Notes: a model not told the origin generated them from the sequence alone. DNA of 64,000 bases from Eremophila alpestris peregrina (GCA_009792885.1 WMCF01000018.1:6570112-6634111), one strand, 5' to 3'; shown: positions 12,517 to 24,400, counted from the first letter of the stretch. Numbers and translations: made by a program.

Positions 12517-12523
12517 TGAGTCA
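12517..12523. promoter_or_regulatory. AP-1 consensus TGAGTCA
   Basis: An exact AP-1 heptamer within the palindrome ATGAGTCAT. It is common by chance, but it sits close to the two X-box-like sites. Confidence 0.25.
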
Positions 12524-12548
12524 TGATAAATAAATCCATCATTTGCAT

Positions 12549-13850
12549 CTAAAATGGCAAAGATTTTATATGCAGAAAAATTTTAATATAGGCAGAGATT
12601 AGCACAATGTATAAATGTAAGGTGTTATACTTCTTTGTTTTTACAATTTTACAGGCTGATTGCTCATGCAACTTACTCCAAGCAAACTCTTTCACAAGCT
12701 CCTTGCACTTAGCTGAATACCTAACTTGGGAAATAAAGTCAGGTCCACAGGACCTGAAATAAGGCAGATTCTTAAATAAATGTGGAAGAGAATGTGAAAA
12801 ATCCTCATTTTTAATATAAACTAAAACTGTGAAAGGCAGGGTCATTAAGGAAGATTCTATGTTTAAAATTAAAACAGCAGAAGATGTAAATGCTACTTTT
12901 AAAGGAGTGAATTTTTTACATTTAATACTAAATAAAATCTGAATTTCATCATATTTTTTAAAATTACAATCCTGAAATGTCCAACCAGATGAGAGAACTT
13001 GTATAGAAGTTGTAGTTGGTTTTCTGTTTGTTTGCACAGTAAAGCAGCACATACTGTACTGCTTCTGCAGACTGAAAGTAAATTACTTCAGTTATGCACC
13101 ACTCTCTCCTGAACAGCCAACACTGAGAAATGCTACTGAAAATGCCAAATGGAAAGACATAAATTAAGCCCTTAACAAGACACTTTAACTGGTTTTGGTT
13201 TGCAGAAGAGCTCAAACAAATGGAATGGGGAGTATTACAAAATTCAAGATCCGACTCTATTTCCAAACACTGCAAAGAAGAAACGGAAGGTATAATTTCC
13301 TGATATATTAAAAAAATATCCTTAATTATCAAACTCTGAATATGATGTGGCTTACATAGTTTCCTGTACATTCTGGCATTTAAGCTGTTTAACTCTTGAT
13401 TGCTTTGGATGAAGAGTGCAAAGTACTCAAATTGTTCACCAGGACTGTGAGTAAAAGCGTAACTGTCAGCAACAATAACATCACTGGAGGAAAAAGCCAC
13501 CAGTGAAACTAAGTGCGTGATGTTTTTGTAAAAGCAGTTACGTCCACGTTACCAGAAATCCATGGAAGATGGAATACTGCTTCTTAAGCATGAACGTGAA
13601 TTTAACTGACCATGTCTTACCCCATTTGGAAGCACTGACACTTCGCAGGTAGGTACGGAAAGGGAACAGTGAGTAGCGGGGCGGTGTGTTTGTAGCTTGG
13701 CAGCTGCCTCTGGGTAACTGATGGGAAGTTCCCCCGGGACAAGCAGCGTCTCCAGCCAGCCTGTGTGAGAAAGCAGCGGAGGAGCATTTCAGCGCAGCCA
13801 GGCGCTGCTCAGCGATGGAGCCGGGGAAGGGGCTGGGGCACAAATCCTAC
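12549..13850 (-). other. Unidentified minus-strand open-frame cluster, possible divergent gene or lncRNA
   Basis: Three overlapping or adjacent minus-strand frames follow each other: 13843-13538 (101 codons), 13500-12964 (178 codons) and 13052-12549 (167 codons). I recognise no protein family in any of them. A good minus-strand donor (AAATGGG|GTAAGA, exon end at 13621) and an acceptor with a pyrimidine tract (TTTTTCCTCCAG, exon start at 13483) would splice out 137 bases. They would join an ATG at 13625-13623 (context CCAAATGG) in phase to the 178-codon frame, giving about 174 residues. Transcription would run away from NCAPG2. Alternatives are a non-coding divergent transcript, a decayed gene, or chance. 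No other evidence supports translation. Confidence 0.2.
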
Positions 13851-14225
13851 AAGCAGCGGCTGGGGAAGCGGAGCGGGGAGCTGAGCCTGGAGGAGGCTCA
13901 TGAGGGAACCGTATTGCTCCCTACGGCTCCCTGAAAGGAGGCTGTAGCCAGGTGGGGGTCGGGCTCTTCTCCCAAGTAGCCAGCGACAGGACGACAGGAC
14001 ACAGCCTCAAGCTGCGCCAGAGGATGTTCAGGTGGAACATCAGGAGGAATTCTTCACGAAAGGGTGACTGAAATGTGCAGCCCAGGGAGGTGGTGGAGTC
14101 ACGGTCCCTGCAGGTGTTTAGGGAACACTGGACGTGGCACTCAGTGCCATGGTCTAGTTGACCTGGTGATGTTAGGTCACAGGTTGGGCTCCCTTCCCTC
14201 AGGAGCCCTTTCCAGCCCAGCTGAC
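13815..14225 (+). mobile_element. CR1 LINE, 3' fragment next to the NCAPG2 promoter
   Basis: Landmarks of a plus-oriented CR1 are present in order: GGGGCACAAATCCTACAAGC, TGAAAGGAGGCTGTAGCCAG, TCTTCTCCCAAGTAGCCAG, CCCAGGGAGGTGGTGGAGTC, CTGGACGTGGCACTCAGTGC and the degraded tail near 14220. It ends only about 80 bases before the GC-box and E2F-like sites of the NCAPG2 promoter. Confidence 0.88.
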
Positions 14226-14332
14226 TCTACGGTTCCCTGAGTGTTAACCACGGCCCGGTTCCCAGGGCCGCCTTTGCCCGCCCCTCCCTCAGCGGGGCCG
14301 CGCGCGGGAAGGGGCGGGAGCGGCGGCCGAGC

Positions 14333-14342
14333 TCTCGCGAGA
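14333..14342. promoter_or_regulatory. NCAPG2: TCTCGCGAGA palindrome
   Basis: An exact copy of the conserved vertebrate promoter decamer TCTCGCGAGA, found in TATA-less housekeeping and cell-cycle promoters and linked to ZBTB33-type readers. It overlaps a CRE-like GACGTGACG. Confidence 0.6.
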
Positions 14343-14380
14343 CGTGACGGGAGTTCCGCGGCGCGCGCTCAACGTCGGCC

Positions 14381-14395
14381 GCGGGAAGATTCGAA
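14381..14395 (+). promoter_or_regulatory. NCAPG2: CDE/CHR tandem (G2/M cell-cycle element)
   Basis: GCGGG, a four-base spacer AAGA, then TTCGAA reproduces the spacing of the CDE and CHR elements known from CDC25C-type promoters. There the DREAM/MuvB complex represses in G0/G1 and B-MYB/FOXM1 activates in G2/M. TTCGAA is a variant of the usual TTTGAA CHR core. The location, in the promoter CpG island of a mitotic gene, supports function; direct proof is lacking. Confidence 0.6.
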
Positions 14396-14399
14396 AAGT

Positions 14400-14661
14400 G
14401 GCGGTGAGGGAGGGGCCGGGCGGGGGCTGCGGCTGTCCCTGTCCCCGGCTGTGGCTGTCCCCCGGCTGTGTCCCCTGGCTGTGTCCCCGTCCCCGGCTGT
14501 GTCCCGTCCGAGCGGCTCCCGGGACCGGTGTCTCCTCCGGCGGTGCTGCCGTGCTCTTCTACGCGCGTGTCCGCCGGCTGGGACCCGCTCCGCTGAGGCG
14601 GCGGTGTTGGAAGCGCATCCCGCGGATCCATGAGGGCTCGGCCGCTCTGAGGGAGCCCGAG
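14400..14661 (+). other. NCAPG2: NCAPG2 exon 1 (non-coding; start approximate)
   Basis: The exon ends at a strong donor (GAGCCCGAG|GTAAGC, donor at 14662). The start is inferred from the promoter motifs. It includes a GGCTGTGTCCCC-type tandem repeat (14430-14509) and a six-codon upstream frame (ATG at 14630, TGA ending 14650). Confidence 0.65.
14430..14509 (+). repeat. GC-rich minisatellite in NCAPG2 5' UTR
   Basis: About six irregular copies of GGCTGTGTCCCC and its variants occur in a row. Copy number may vary between individuals. Confidence 0.7.
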
Positions 14662-15350
14662 GTAAGCGGCCCGCCCGGCTCCCCGCTGCCCGCTCTGGCG
14701 GGAGCCCCCGGGTGACTCGGGATGGGGCCCGGGAGTGGCCCCCGCCCTGTTCTGTGATAGGGCTTCACACACATTAAATGCTGTGAAAGTCGTTTTCACA
14801 GCTGGCAAAGCGCGTCAGGAAACGCCTAGGATGGAGAGAATGTTTACGTGAGCAAATAAGGCTCTTGGTGGCCTTGCGCATTTCCCATGGTTTTCACTTG
14901 ACAGTCGAGAAAAGAGACCATTTTACTACTCCTCCGTGATTCTGATACAAATAAATACTATTGTTGGCAATGACGAGCTTAAATTGGGGATGTCTGCTGG
15001 AGAATGCATTGTGCTTTCTAAAAATCAAAGTATCCATTAAAAATTTGTTTTGCTTTACGACTTACTTACTTAAAGAAAACAAACAAAAAACTAAAAGGAA
15101 AGCAAGCCCTGCAGCCTAGTGATGTTGTGAATCTAAATGCTGATTCAGATACATAAAATATGTTGGAGGGGAAAACTGCTTTAACTATGTAGTAGATGTA
15201 TAACTACTGTAATATATAGCATATATACATGAGTGCTATGCATATAAATTATATATTTCTACAACTGAGACCAAAATGATCTTGTGTTGATATACAGTAC
15301 CTTCTCAAATGTTATGTTTTGTTTATAAAGTAGGGAAGACCAATTCCAAG

Positions 15351-15425
15351 ATGAAACGTGAAGCATTTTTGCAAGTTGTGTCTAAAGAGTCAATTGAAGA
15401 CTTCCTGCGTTACACTCAGAGTCCT
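15351..15425 (+). CDS. NCAPG2: NCAPG2 exon 2, start codon, residues 1-25
   Basis: ATG at 15351-15353 begins MKREAFLQVVSKESIEDFLR. The exon itself starts at 15331 or 15334 (two possible AGs, both with a weak pyrimidine tract). Donor CCT|GTAAGT, phase 0. An upstream in-frame ATG at 15309 lies before the acceptor and is therefore intronic. Confidence 0.93.
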
Positions 15426-18400
15426 GTAAGTGAGCCAGTGTGTACATGTATCACTTCTGGAGTCCTCAGTCTGTTACAGGTGCAGAAATCCTGTGACAGA
15501 GGGACAGAAACTGTTTGTCTGGTACTTGCAGATGTGTGGGAATAATTTCTGGAGAAAATGAGTTCAAATGGCACTTGAAGCAAGTGAAGAAGATATTCAG
15601 CAAAGATATAATCAGGGACCTAAATTCTGTGCAGTTTTGAGCTTCTTAGCTAAGGATATGGAATTGTCTTCATAGCAATGAAGGGCTAAAGATTTTTGTC
15701 TTAAAAGCAACACTTTGGCTTCATGATTAAGAGTTAACTAGCAGGCATTTCTTATGCTGTTTTTTAAAAATGTAACTTCTAGAAGGTATTTTATCTCTAC
15801 AACTGCAGAGGAATAATGATTAATGTAAAAAACCCACATTAAATGTAGAAAATGTGATGATGAAGTAAAAGCCACTTCACTGATGTGGGATTGTGTGATA
15901 TCTCCTGACCATTTATAGAAAAATACATCTGATCATTTTGACTTGAATGAGCTACTTCAAGAATTGCCAAGAAAGCAAAAAGAAGTGCTATGGCAGAGAC
16001 TGACACAGCTGTTGACAGAGAGCTTGATGAAGAGCCCTGTGGAAACATGGCACAGCACTGGAGATGATAAAAGTGGTGATGACATGGAAGTTGAGATAGA
16101 TCCAGAAATGGTAAGCATCTTGTAAAATGAAAATATGATGAGTGTTTCATGTTTTTTGGGAAATAAAATTGAAAATTTCCATAATACCTGAAAACATGCA
16201 AGGGTTATCAAATAAGTTCAGTTCCAAATATCACCTTCCTGCCCATTTTTTAAATTACTTAATTTATGCTTGGGTTAAGCTGAACTTGAAATTGGTCTGT
16301 ACTGTAAAAGACTAGATCTGCTGGTAAGTTTTAATTTGAAAGATGTGACTTAGTTTTCTCAGTAGAGTTGAATGGGCTTTTTCTATGCATTATTTCAGTG
16401 AACAAACGTTAATGTTGCAGATGTTAACTTTGAGTAGCTGGCATATAGTATAAGAAATTCACTACTTGATTTGTGATGTGATTTTATTTAATGAAGATCA
16501 TGAAATCTACATTTTTATTGCCTCTTCCACAAATCTGGAATATATAGAATTTTTCTGACTCAGACCCTTACATACTGCCTCATGTGTGCTGTAGTCTGTG
16601 TAGCCTTGAGAATACTGGGGGAAAAGGTTATTTAATTTTGGGGGAAGAAAAGAAATGCAGTGGGGAAATAATTATTAGAGAAACCTAGAGGCTTGTAGAA
16701 AAATCAGTCATCCCTTCAGAGGCTGTGGCATCACACACTTGGAGTGAAAGTCACCACATGGACACATCTCTGAGTTACACAAGGCCCTGCTAGTTAGGGG
16801 CTTTCCAGCTCTGAAATAGGTGTGTGTTTGTTGCAGATGAGGACTTTGGTGCAGGTCTGGATGCACATGTACAGTCACAAAGTTATCTACTAGCTGGAGC
16901 TGAAAAGCCTTTTCAAAAGATGCGCTTTAAAAATCTATTCTTTTGCCTCTTATTTGATAGGTTTTGGGTGCCAGTTTGCTCCTTCTTCAAAATGGAAGCA
17001 TAATAACAATTCAAATTTGCTTTCTGTTGCTAAGGTTGATTTCTTGTTTGAGTTATTTTTGGAGTCCAAAACAAACTGCAGAAGGGTTTCCTCAGCATTC
17101 TTTCTTTCAGAAACAAACTGTAGCAGTGATCCAAGGAGTGGCAGCTGTCGTTACTGCTTCCATACCTGCAGTGGATAAAAATGTAAACTACAAAGCTCTT
17201 GTGCAATGTGTCATTATACTAAATGGTGAGTACTTCTGTGTACAGAATGCAGCATGTTACTGAGGCTGTTTGATCTGACTGAAATCCAGCTGGCCTGTGA
17301 AACAGAATTCACAGGAGAAAAGTTGGGCTCATATTTATGAGACAAAATTAAGGGAGTGTTTACCTGAAATCAGCTGCACAATTTAGAAGTTGGAATGTAA
17401 ATAGTTTTCTTTCTCCCAGCTGTTCACCCAGTGGAAGGTAACTTTGATTATCCTATGATTTATATTACTTTTAAGGGAAACTCAATATTCCATTGTTACT
17501 GATCCAAAAACTTGGGCCAAACCTTAGAGTTGCCCAAATACTGCAGTGAGCATAGGCCATGAAGGAGTGTCAATGTGGCAGGAGCTAGCTGACACTGAGG
17601 TGTAGTTAGTGTGCTAACAGACTGCTGTTTTACAGGAATGACTTGATTCATTGCAGTAAATCCTGATCTCATTACTCTTGTAGATATTCTTCCTGCATTA
17701 CCTGCATCTGAAAATGCCCTGCAGGATGCTATCCAACGTGTGTGTCACATGTGGTGGGAGAAGGGGCTGGAAGGGAAGGAGCAGCTGGGGAAGACTCTGT
17801 TTGTCATTCTGCTGAGGAAAAGCCTGAGTAAAGCTGCCACGGTATGCTGAGGCTATTCTGACTCTCAGGTTATTATTGAATAGTTCAGGAAGATAATCCC
17901 TCCAATAAAACTCTGCCTTCTCTAGGACAAAATTTAAAGATTTTTGCATCAGTTCCACAAGTAAACTGATTTTTTTTCTTTTTTTGCATTCCTTTTCATC
18001 TTTTCACTCTTTTGTTCAGTCCAATTTATTGCAATTAACTCTTTTTGTCAACTCAGATTTAAGTTCTATATTCAGCTGAGTACAGAGACAGCTTTTGTGG
18101 GAAGCTTCATCTTCTCTTGCTCTTTATCTTTCCACAAATAATTCTTCTTTCATTTTTCAAAATATGTATGATACTTGCAGTACTGTGATACACATTTTTT
18201 GCACTCACCCAATGGATGTGTCCTTATTTCTTCCCTCTGTTTTCCCTGTTAACTAGATGTATTGTATGAATACACTTAGAAAGTGGAATGATGTGGTTTT
18301 AACATATTTTGCATGGAATGGCAACTTTTTTTCTGTACTTGAGCATGTCTTCATTTGTTGGAAGTCAGAATTTCTGCAGTTATGTATATTTTTTCCCAGT

Positions 18401-21400
18401 ACTGTGATGAAATGAATGTTCATAATTTCAGAATCTGTACCAATGCATTTCAAGTTCATGATTTAAAATCTTTCCAATGCCACTTTGCATTAAAGCAGTG
18501 CCTGCTCCACTCTGATGTGGGCTTCTTTCCCTCCAGGGTGCAGATATTGTTCGTGTGTGGAATCTGCATCAGACATTGCTTTGTTTTGATTATGATTCCG
18601 ATGAGAGCAATGAAGTCAAGGACTTGTTGCTTCAGTGTTTTATGAGTGTAAAACACATTAAGAAAGAAGAGGTAAGCCAACTTGTATCTTACTGTGGGTT
18701 TGTGCCAGGGAGCTTTGGTTGCTTTAATTGCAGTCTGTTTTTACTGTACAGTAGGTAGCAACATGAGACATATCAGCTCTGACTCCAAGCTAGAAATGCT
18801 TGATTCTCTGTTTCATTTGGAAAACTTATTTCTATTTCAAAGTGTCAAAGTTTATGTCTAAATCTTCAGTCCAGTTCTTTTATCCTGAGGCAATAAGAAT
18901 CAAGTGCTTTGCTTCCAGTGCATTTCCCTTGATACTTAAAATCACTCCCTGGTGTAATTCTTTTCTTTTCTTTTATAGCAGCTTTTCTTTTATTGAAAAC
19001 AAGTAACTGTTGCAGAAGAATTTTCCTTCTAAATGACTCCATCTAGAAGATTGTGTTCCCATATTTTGTTTTACAAGTAACATAAAAAAACTTTATAGAA
19101 ACATGAGAAATACTTCATTTAACTACATATGTTTCTCTCAGTGAGCAGTTGCTGTTCTGTTGTTTTTAGATTGTGCCTGTGCACCAGAATAGTGGTGTCC
19201 AAGCCTTTTTTCTGGTTAGGTGACCAGACCACCTGACTTTCTCTGAAATTTTAACTCCTCCCTGCATGTGTAAAATAAATACATTCCTTTTCCTGTGGAA
19301 TATATGAACTTCTGTCATAAAATGAGCCCTGAGATTGTTGCATGATTGTGGCAGTATAAGGAATAGCATTTTAAAAATGGAGATAGCAAAGGAGTTAGGT
19401 GAAGTTTGATAGAGCAGGGTTTGGATACCTGCCATGAAGTTGGTGGGGTTTTTGTTACTTACATATCATATTTGAAGGTATCTTAGTTTTGACTAAAATT
19501 ATGATGTACTAAGGCAATATGAGAGGTGGGAATGGAAAAAGAGAAAACATGGGTGGAAAGAGGAAAGACGGATAAGACTTTGTTGACAGTTTACAATTGA
19601 TTGTGTGTCCTTGGTGTATTTCATTTTAAGCCATTTTTTGTCATCTGGAAAAAGTGTGTACTTGTGTGAACTTTGTCACAGTACATAAAAAGCATTAGCT
19701 ATAGTTGATTCTGTATGGATTTTTCTTCTGTTATATTTAAATCTACTGTATTATTTTAATATTTCATCTTCATACAGGCAGAGTAAATAATTGGTAATAA
19801 TATGTAAGATACAACTCCTATCTAGGTTTTAGAAACAAATTTTTATAGTTCTTTCTTCCATGTCATGTGAGAGTTTTAGTATAACATGTTAATAACTACA
19901 CAGCTTTTCTAAAGGAACTTTGCACTTTGAATCTTTGAGTGAAAAAGCCTTCAGTATAAAAGTTGTGGCTTTGTTGTGTTTTGGTTTTTTTTTGTTTTTT
20001 TTAATATGAGGGGGAAAATGCAGTGGTAATCAGACTTGGTAATGAATATTTTTCCTGGCAGATTAAAACTCATCTACTTTGTTGCACAAGAACGTGCAGA
20101 TGTGGCTTTGCACATTCACTTCTCTGCCCAATATTTGTCTCTTTGCTCTCCCAGGGATTTCTGGTCCTTGTCATTTTGTCACATTTGCATTTTCATAGCT
20201 CTGTCCCTTTCTAGGTAGATACAGGGAGCACCTTACTGCACTCTCTGCTCTGTCATCTGGTCATTAGTGGTTTAAATGCTTAATTCTGGACTCTTTGCTT
20301 TCTGGCTGGAGGGAGTGACTGAAAGCAGCAGCTCCCAGCTGTAGCCCAAGGGCTCAGCCTTGGCCAGTGCTGGGTCTGCCTTGGAGCCCCTGGCTCTGTT
20401 GACACAGGGAAAGCTTCTGGCAGCTCTCCAGAAACCACCCCTGCCATGCCAGCCCAATACACAGGTCACTCTACATCCTGGAGGATATCAGTTCAAAATA
20501 AAGGAAGAACCATAACCCATTCTGGAAAGATTCCAGGACAGGGTTCTGTTAAATTGTCTGAAATAAATTTGGACATCTGTGCAGGAGCATAATCAGTACA
20601 GGTCCTGGGAAGGATTTGATTGCTTAAGTGAATGACCCATGCTACATTAAATGACCTGAGTTGTCTCAGCCATCCATGTGGGGCTGGCACATAAAACACT
20701 GTCATAGGTCTCTGCCTTCTGGAAAACCATCTGGGCATGTCAAATTGCCCTGTGTTTAGGGTGTGCCGTATTAACCCTGATCAGCAGAGTCACCAGAACC
20801 ATTCAGCTCCATAAAACAGTAACTGAACAGCTGATCACATGAATCACTCTTCAGACAATTAACATTTCAGGGCCTTAAACATCCAAATTCATGTTTCACA
20901 TTTGTGAGCAGAAATCCAGCTTCACTATATGAACTTGCAGTGCTTATCCAGAATGGTGACCAACTTGGATTTTCCTGCCTCTGCAGACAGGAGACTGGAA
21001 GTGTTCAAAGCATTTTCCTGTTGCTATGAAGCCACTGTACTTCAGTTGCAAGTCCTTTTGTTTGGGGCTTGTGTGCTGTGGGAGTTCAGTTACAATGATA
21101 ATATACCTCATATGTGTTCTCTAATTTCCCCCTCTGGCTCATTTCACTTCTAAAATGCTCATGCTAGTACCAAATAGCAACATGATGTAGGAATTGCTTT
21201 GAGATGAAACTGAGTTTCTGTATATCAGGCCCAATACTCCCCTTAATGCCTGCAGACTTGTCCTACAGTTCCTAAGAAAAGTAATCATAGTTTTTTTAGA
21301 TTACATATCCCAGAGTGCAGCACCATAGCAGCTTAAGCTGCTATAACTCCAGGCTGCAATGATCCTGTGTTGCCATGAGCTAGCATTCCTCTTTTCCTTT

Positions 21401-24400
21401 CCACAGTGTCATGTTCAAGCAGCAGTGTCATGGGTTGATTGAAGGAGGTAGCTGTTTTCTCCTAGTAAGATTACTTTTTAGACAGATGAATGATTCATCA
21501 TATGCAAGACTAAAGAAAGGGAAGAGTCAGGAATGCAATGTATCAGTTCTAAATCAGATTAAACCAATAGAGAACTGCACATTTATACCTCATTGCAAGA
21601 TCAGGGAGTTCAGTGTTTCTGCCTTCCCAGGCTGTGCTAGTCAACACAGAGTAATATTTCTCAGAGGCTCATTATCAGGCTGCATTAATGGAGTGATTCT
21701 CTGAATTTATATCTCCGTGATTTATGAAAACATTCTTGTTCAGATGGGGTTTCCAGTCAAAGAGCTGCAGAGCATGTTCCTGTGTTACAGAGCTTTCCCT
21801 GCTGACCTTCTCTGTGTGTGTAGAACAAGTCAGGTGCTCTGTGTCCACAAGCTCAGCAGTACCAGACACCCAACACTCTGATACTGCATTAATCCCAAAG
21901 ATGACAAGTTCACAGTCTTACTCACCTATCACCAGGTTACCTCTCATGAGAATGTTGATACCAGTAATTATTTCAGATCCATTAATCACAAGCAGCAGAT
22001 TAAGTTAGAGACACTTACCATCATTTTCAGGAGTAGGCTCAATCTCTTGAAACCTAAGGCTAAAAAGAACTGGTTGAAAGCTGCTTTTTGGCTTTTTATC
22101 ATCTGTCTTGATGCTGGGGTTGTGGAAGATGAGATGAGCTCGAGTTTGTCCTCATCCTTGCCTTGTTGGGGTCAAAACTCCCTTGACCTTTTGTTTTGTC
22201 AGGGATGTTGATGTGTGACATGCAAAGTGGGACTCTTCTACTTTCGTATTAGGCCACCAAGTTGGAGTTAGAGACAACTCTTGTTGGCAGCAGGGAGGAT
22301 TCCATCAGACCTGTAGACAAGAGTCCTTACATTGTATTTAGACTTTAGGTCTTGATTTTTGTGAGTTACTTCTTCACCCAAAGGCATTTCAGATATCAAT
22401 TGCACTACAGGGCAGTTTCTCTGTGCTTTCATCTCCTTCCCCTACTCCGTGACATTCCAACTCCAAGTGTGACTGAGTTTGGTCTTAGGTGTGAACTCTT
22501 GGTCCAGCTCTAATGGAAGTGCCTCTGAACCTCTGCTGTTTTTCAGTGACCCTTTTGCACTTCTGCCAATGTGCTCTTTACTGTTGTACTTCCTTTATTA
22601 ATGTTCCTAATTTAGTTTTGGTTAGAAAGTTGACATATACAAAAGACCCTTACAAATGGCTGACTCACACTTACGTGTGATCAAACATTTTGAAGTCTTA
22701 CCTTCTTCTGAAATCTGTCAGAGTGAGGCTGCCTGTACAGATACTGTATAAGGCTCCAGTTCCTTGTGCAGATCTTGCTGATTCTGGAAGAGCACTGGAA
22801 GAGAGCATTGGCTTATTTCCTTCATCCACAGCCTTCACTGCCTTTTATTGCAAAATTCTATTGCTCATCATCATCATTGTTCCTGACTTGTTAAAATGGA
22901 AGAAAACTAATTTGGGAAAAGTAGTTTCTGTTTTCATGAATGAAAGCAGCTCCAGGAGGTTTGCAATATTACCTTTCATGTGGCAAGAGGAAAGGAGTTG
23001 TCCTTGCTGATCTGAACATTCACTTTCCTCAGTGGCCCAGCTGTTCTCTGTGGCTTTGTTAAAAATGCTCCTGTGTCAGTGCTGGTAGAGTTGTGGTGTT
23101 TTATTTGTGCCATCCTGGGCTGATGCTGCACTTGGCAGAGCTCGGTGCTCCAGCCTTGAGGGTGCTGATGGCACAGTCTGTTATCACTCTGCAATGCTGC
23201 TTGAAGGCACAAAACAGAAGGGACAGTGGAAGAGTGGAGGCAGATTTGTGATCCATGTGTTCATTTGTTCTGGGTTTTTTCTACAGCATGAATAAAAGTG
23301 GTGCTTGAATTCTGTTGAATAATTAGGAATATTTAATAGTTTTTTCTATTTCACCTATGCATTTTAATTTTAAAGATGTAATGTCCTTTGGATTTACTGA
23401 TTTTTGAGGTAGCTCTTAAATTTGGTATCCTTCTGAGCTTTTATTTTTTTTACTCTTTTCCCCTCCCCACAGGGAAGAAGACTCCTGAGTTTTTTGTTCA
23501 GCTGGAATGTAAACTTCATTAAAATGATACATGGAACTGTTAAAAACCAATTACAGTTCTTTCCAAGGTATGCACCCCAGTTAGAGCACTTCATCAGGAA
23601 GAGCTTGACTAAAATCTTGTTTGTCTCACTCTAAAGATATCTAGTGTATTGAAAAAATACATCAGTATCCAGAGATCTTCTGAATAGAACTACTATGTTG
23701 TTTCAGCTTCATTTAATAATAGCTCTGACTTGCCTGGGTGTACAGTTAAAGGAGTAGTAAATGTTTATTTGCCATCAGCTAAAGACTTTGATAGAAATTG
23801 GGCTGCATTATTTGCAGTGCTTGTGTGAGGGTTGCATTTCTCCTTTTGTAGGGTGTTTCTGTTTTTTCCCATGAGCAATCTCTAATTTAATTTGCTAGGT
23901 TTCTATATAAGACATTCTAATAAGAAGTGACTTGCAGGATAAATCATGGCCTGAGAACTTGGCTGTTGGATGAAAAAATGGAGTTTTTTTTCTTTGATTA
24001 TTCAGTGAAATAATGCAGAAGTAATTCCATGTATTAAAATCAGAGGCTGTCTAATGCTTTCAGGTAGAATAATGTATTCCTGTACATCTCTATAAAGAAT
24101 GTAAGGGATTCTTCATGACATAAATGGTAAAGTTTTGACTGAATGTTTTGACTCTCCTACCATAAGAGATATTTCAAGTATCATGTAATAGTGCTTGGGT
24201 TTAATAATTAAGAGTTAACTTGGTAGTTAATGGTGTACACTTGAAAAAGAGAATTTCTGTTTTAAAAACCAATTTGATGCATAGAATTAAGAACAATATT
24301 GGTTCTTATACAAAACTTCATGTTTCACCTGTATGAATTGTACATAGATGTGGTTAGTGTGCTTTCTTGACAGTGTTTCCCATGTGTTAATACAGATCCT

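Larger units (their letters stand above)
11241..12548. other. Intergenic DNA with enhancer-like motif cluster
   Basis: AT-rich, gene-free DNA with A-runs near 11565. Between 12000 and 12523 lie two RFX-like palindromes and an AP-1 site, listed separately. No repeat family was recognised. Confidence 0.45.
14228..14720 (+). promoter_or_regulatory. NCAPG2: CpG island, NCAPG2 promoter and first exon
   Basis: The most CpG-dense stretch of the window. It has no TATA box and contains a GC-box (GGGGCGGG, 14311-14318), GCGGGAA E2F-like sites at 14304-14310 and 14381-14387, the palindrome TCTCGCGAGA at 14333-14342, a CRE-like GACGTGACG at 14341-14349 and the CDE/CHR tandem at 14381-14395. Transcription probably starts just behind the tandem, near 14400-14450. 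Its position fits the start of NCAPG2, whose ATG lies in the next exon at 15351. Confidence 0.9.

Noticed and set aside
14227..14808. 193-codon minus-strand open frame, and plus-strand frames over the same region
   Set aside because: The CpG island is poor in stop codons, so long frames arise on both strands by composition. The region is promoter and non-coding exon.
15309..15350. Upstream in-frame ATG at 15309 as the NCAPG2 start
   Set aside because: It lies before the exon 2 acceptor (15330 or 15333), while the ATG at 15351 aligns with the known protein start.
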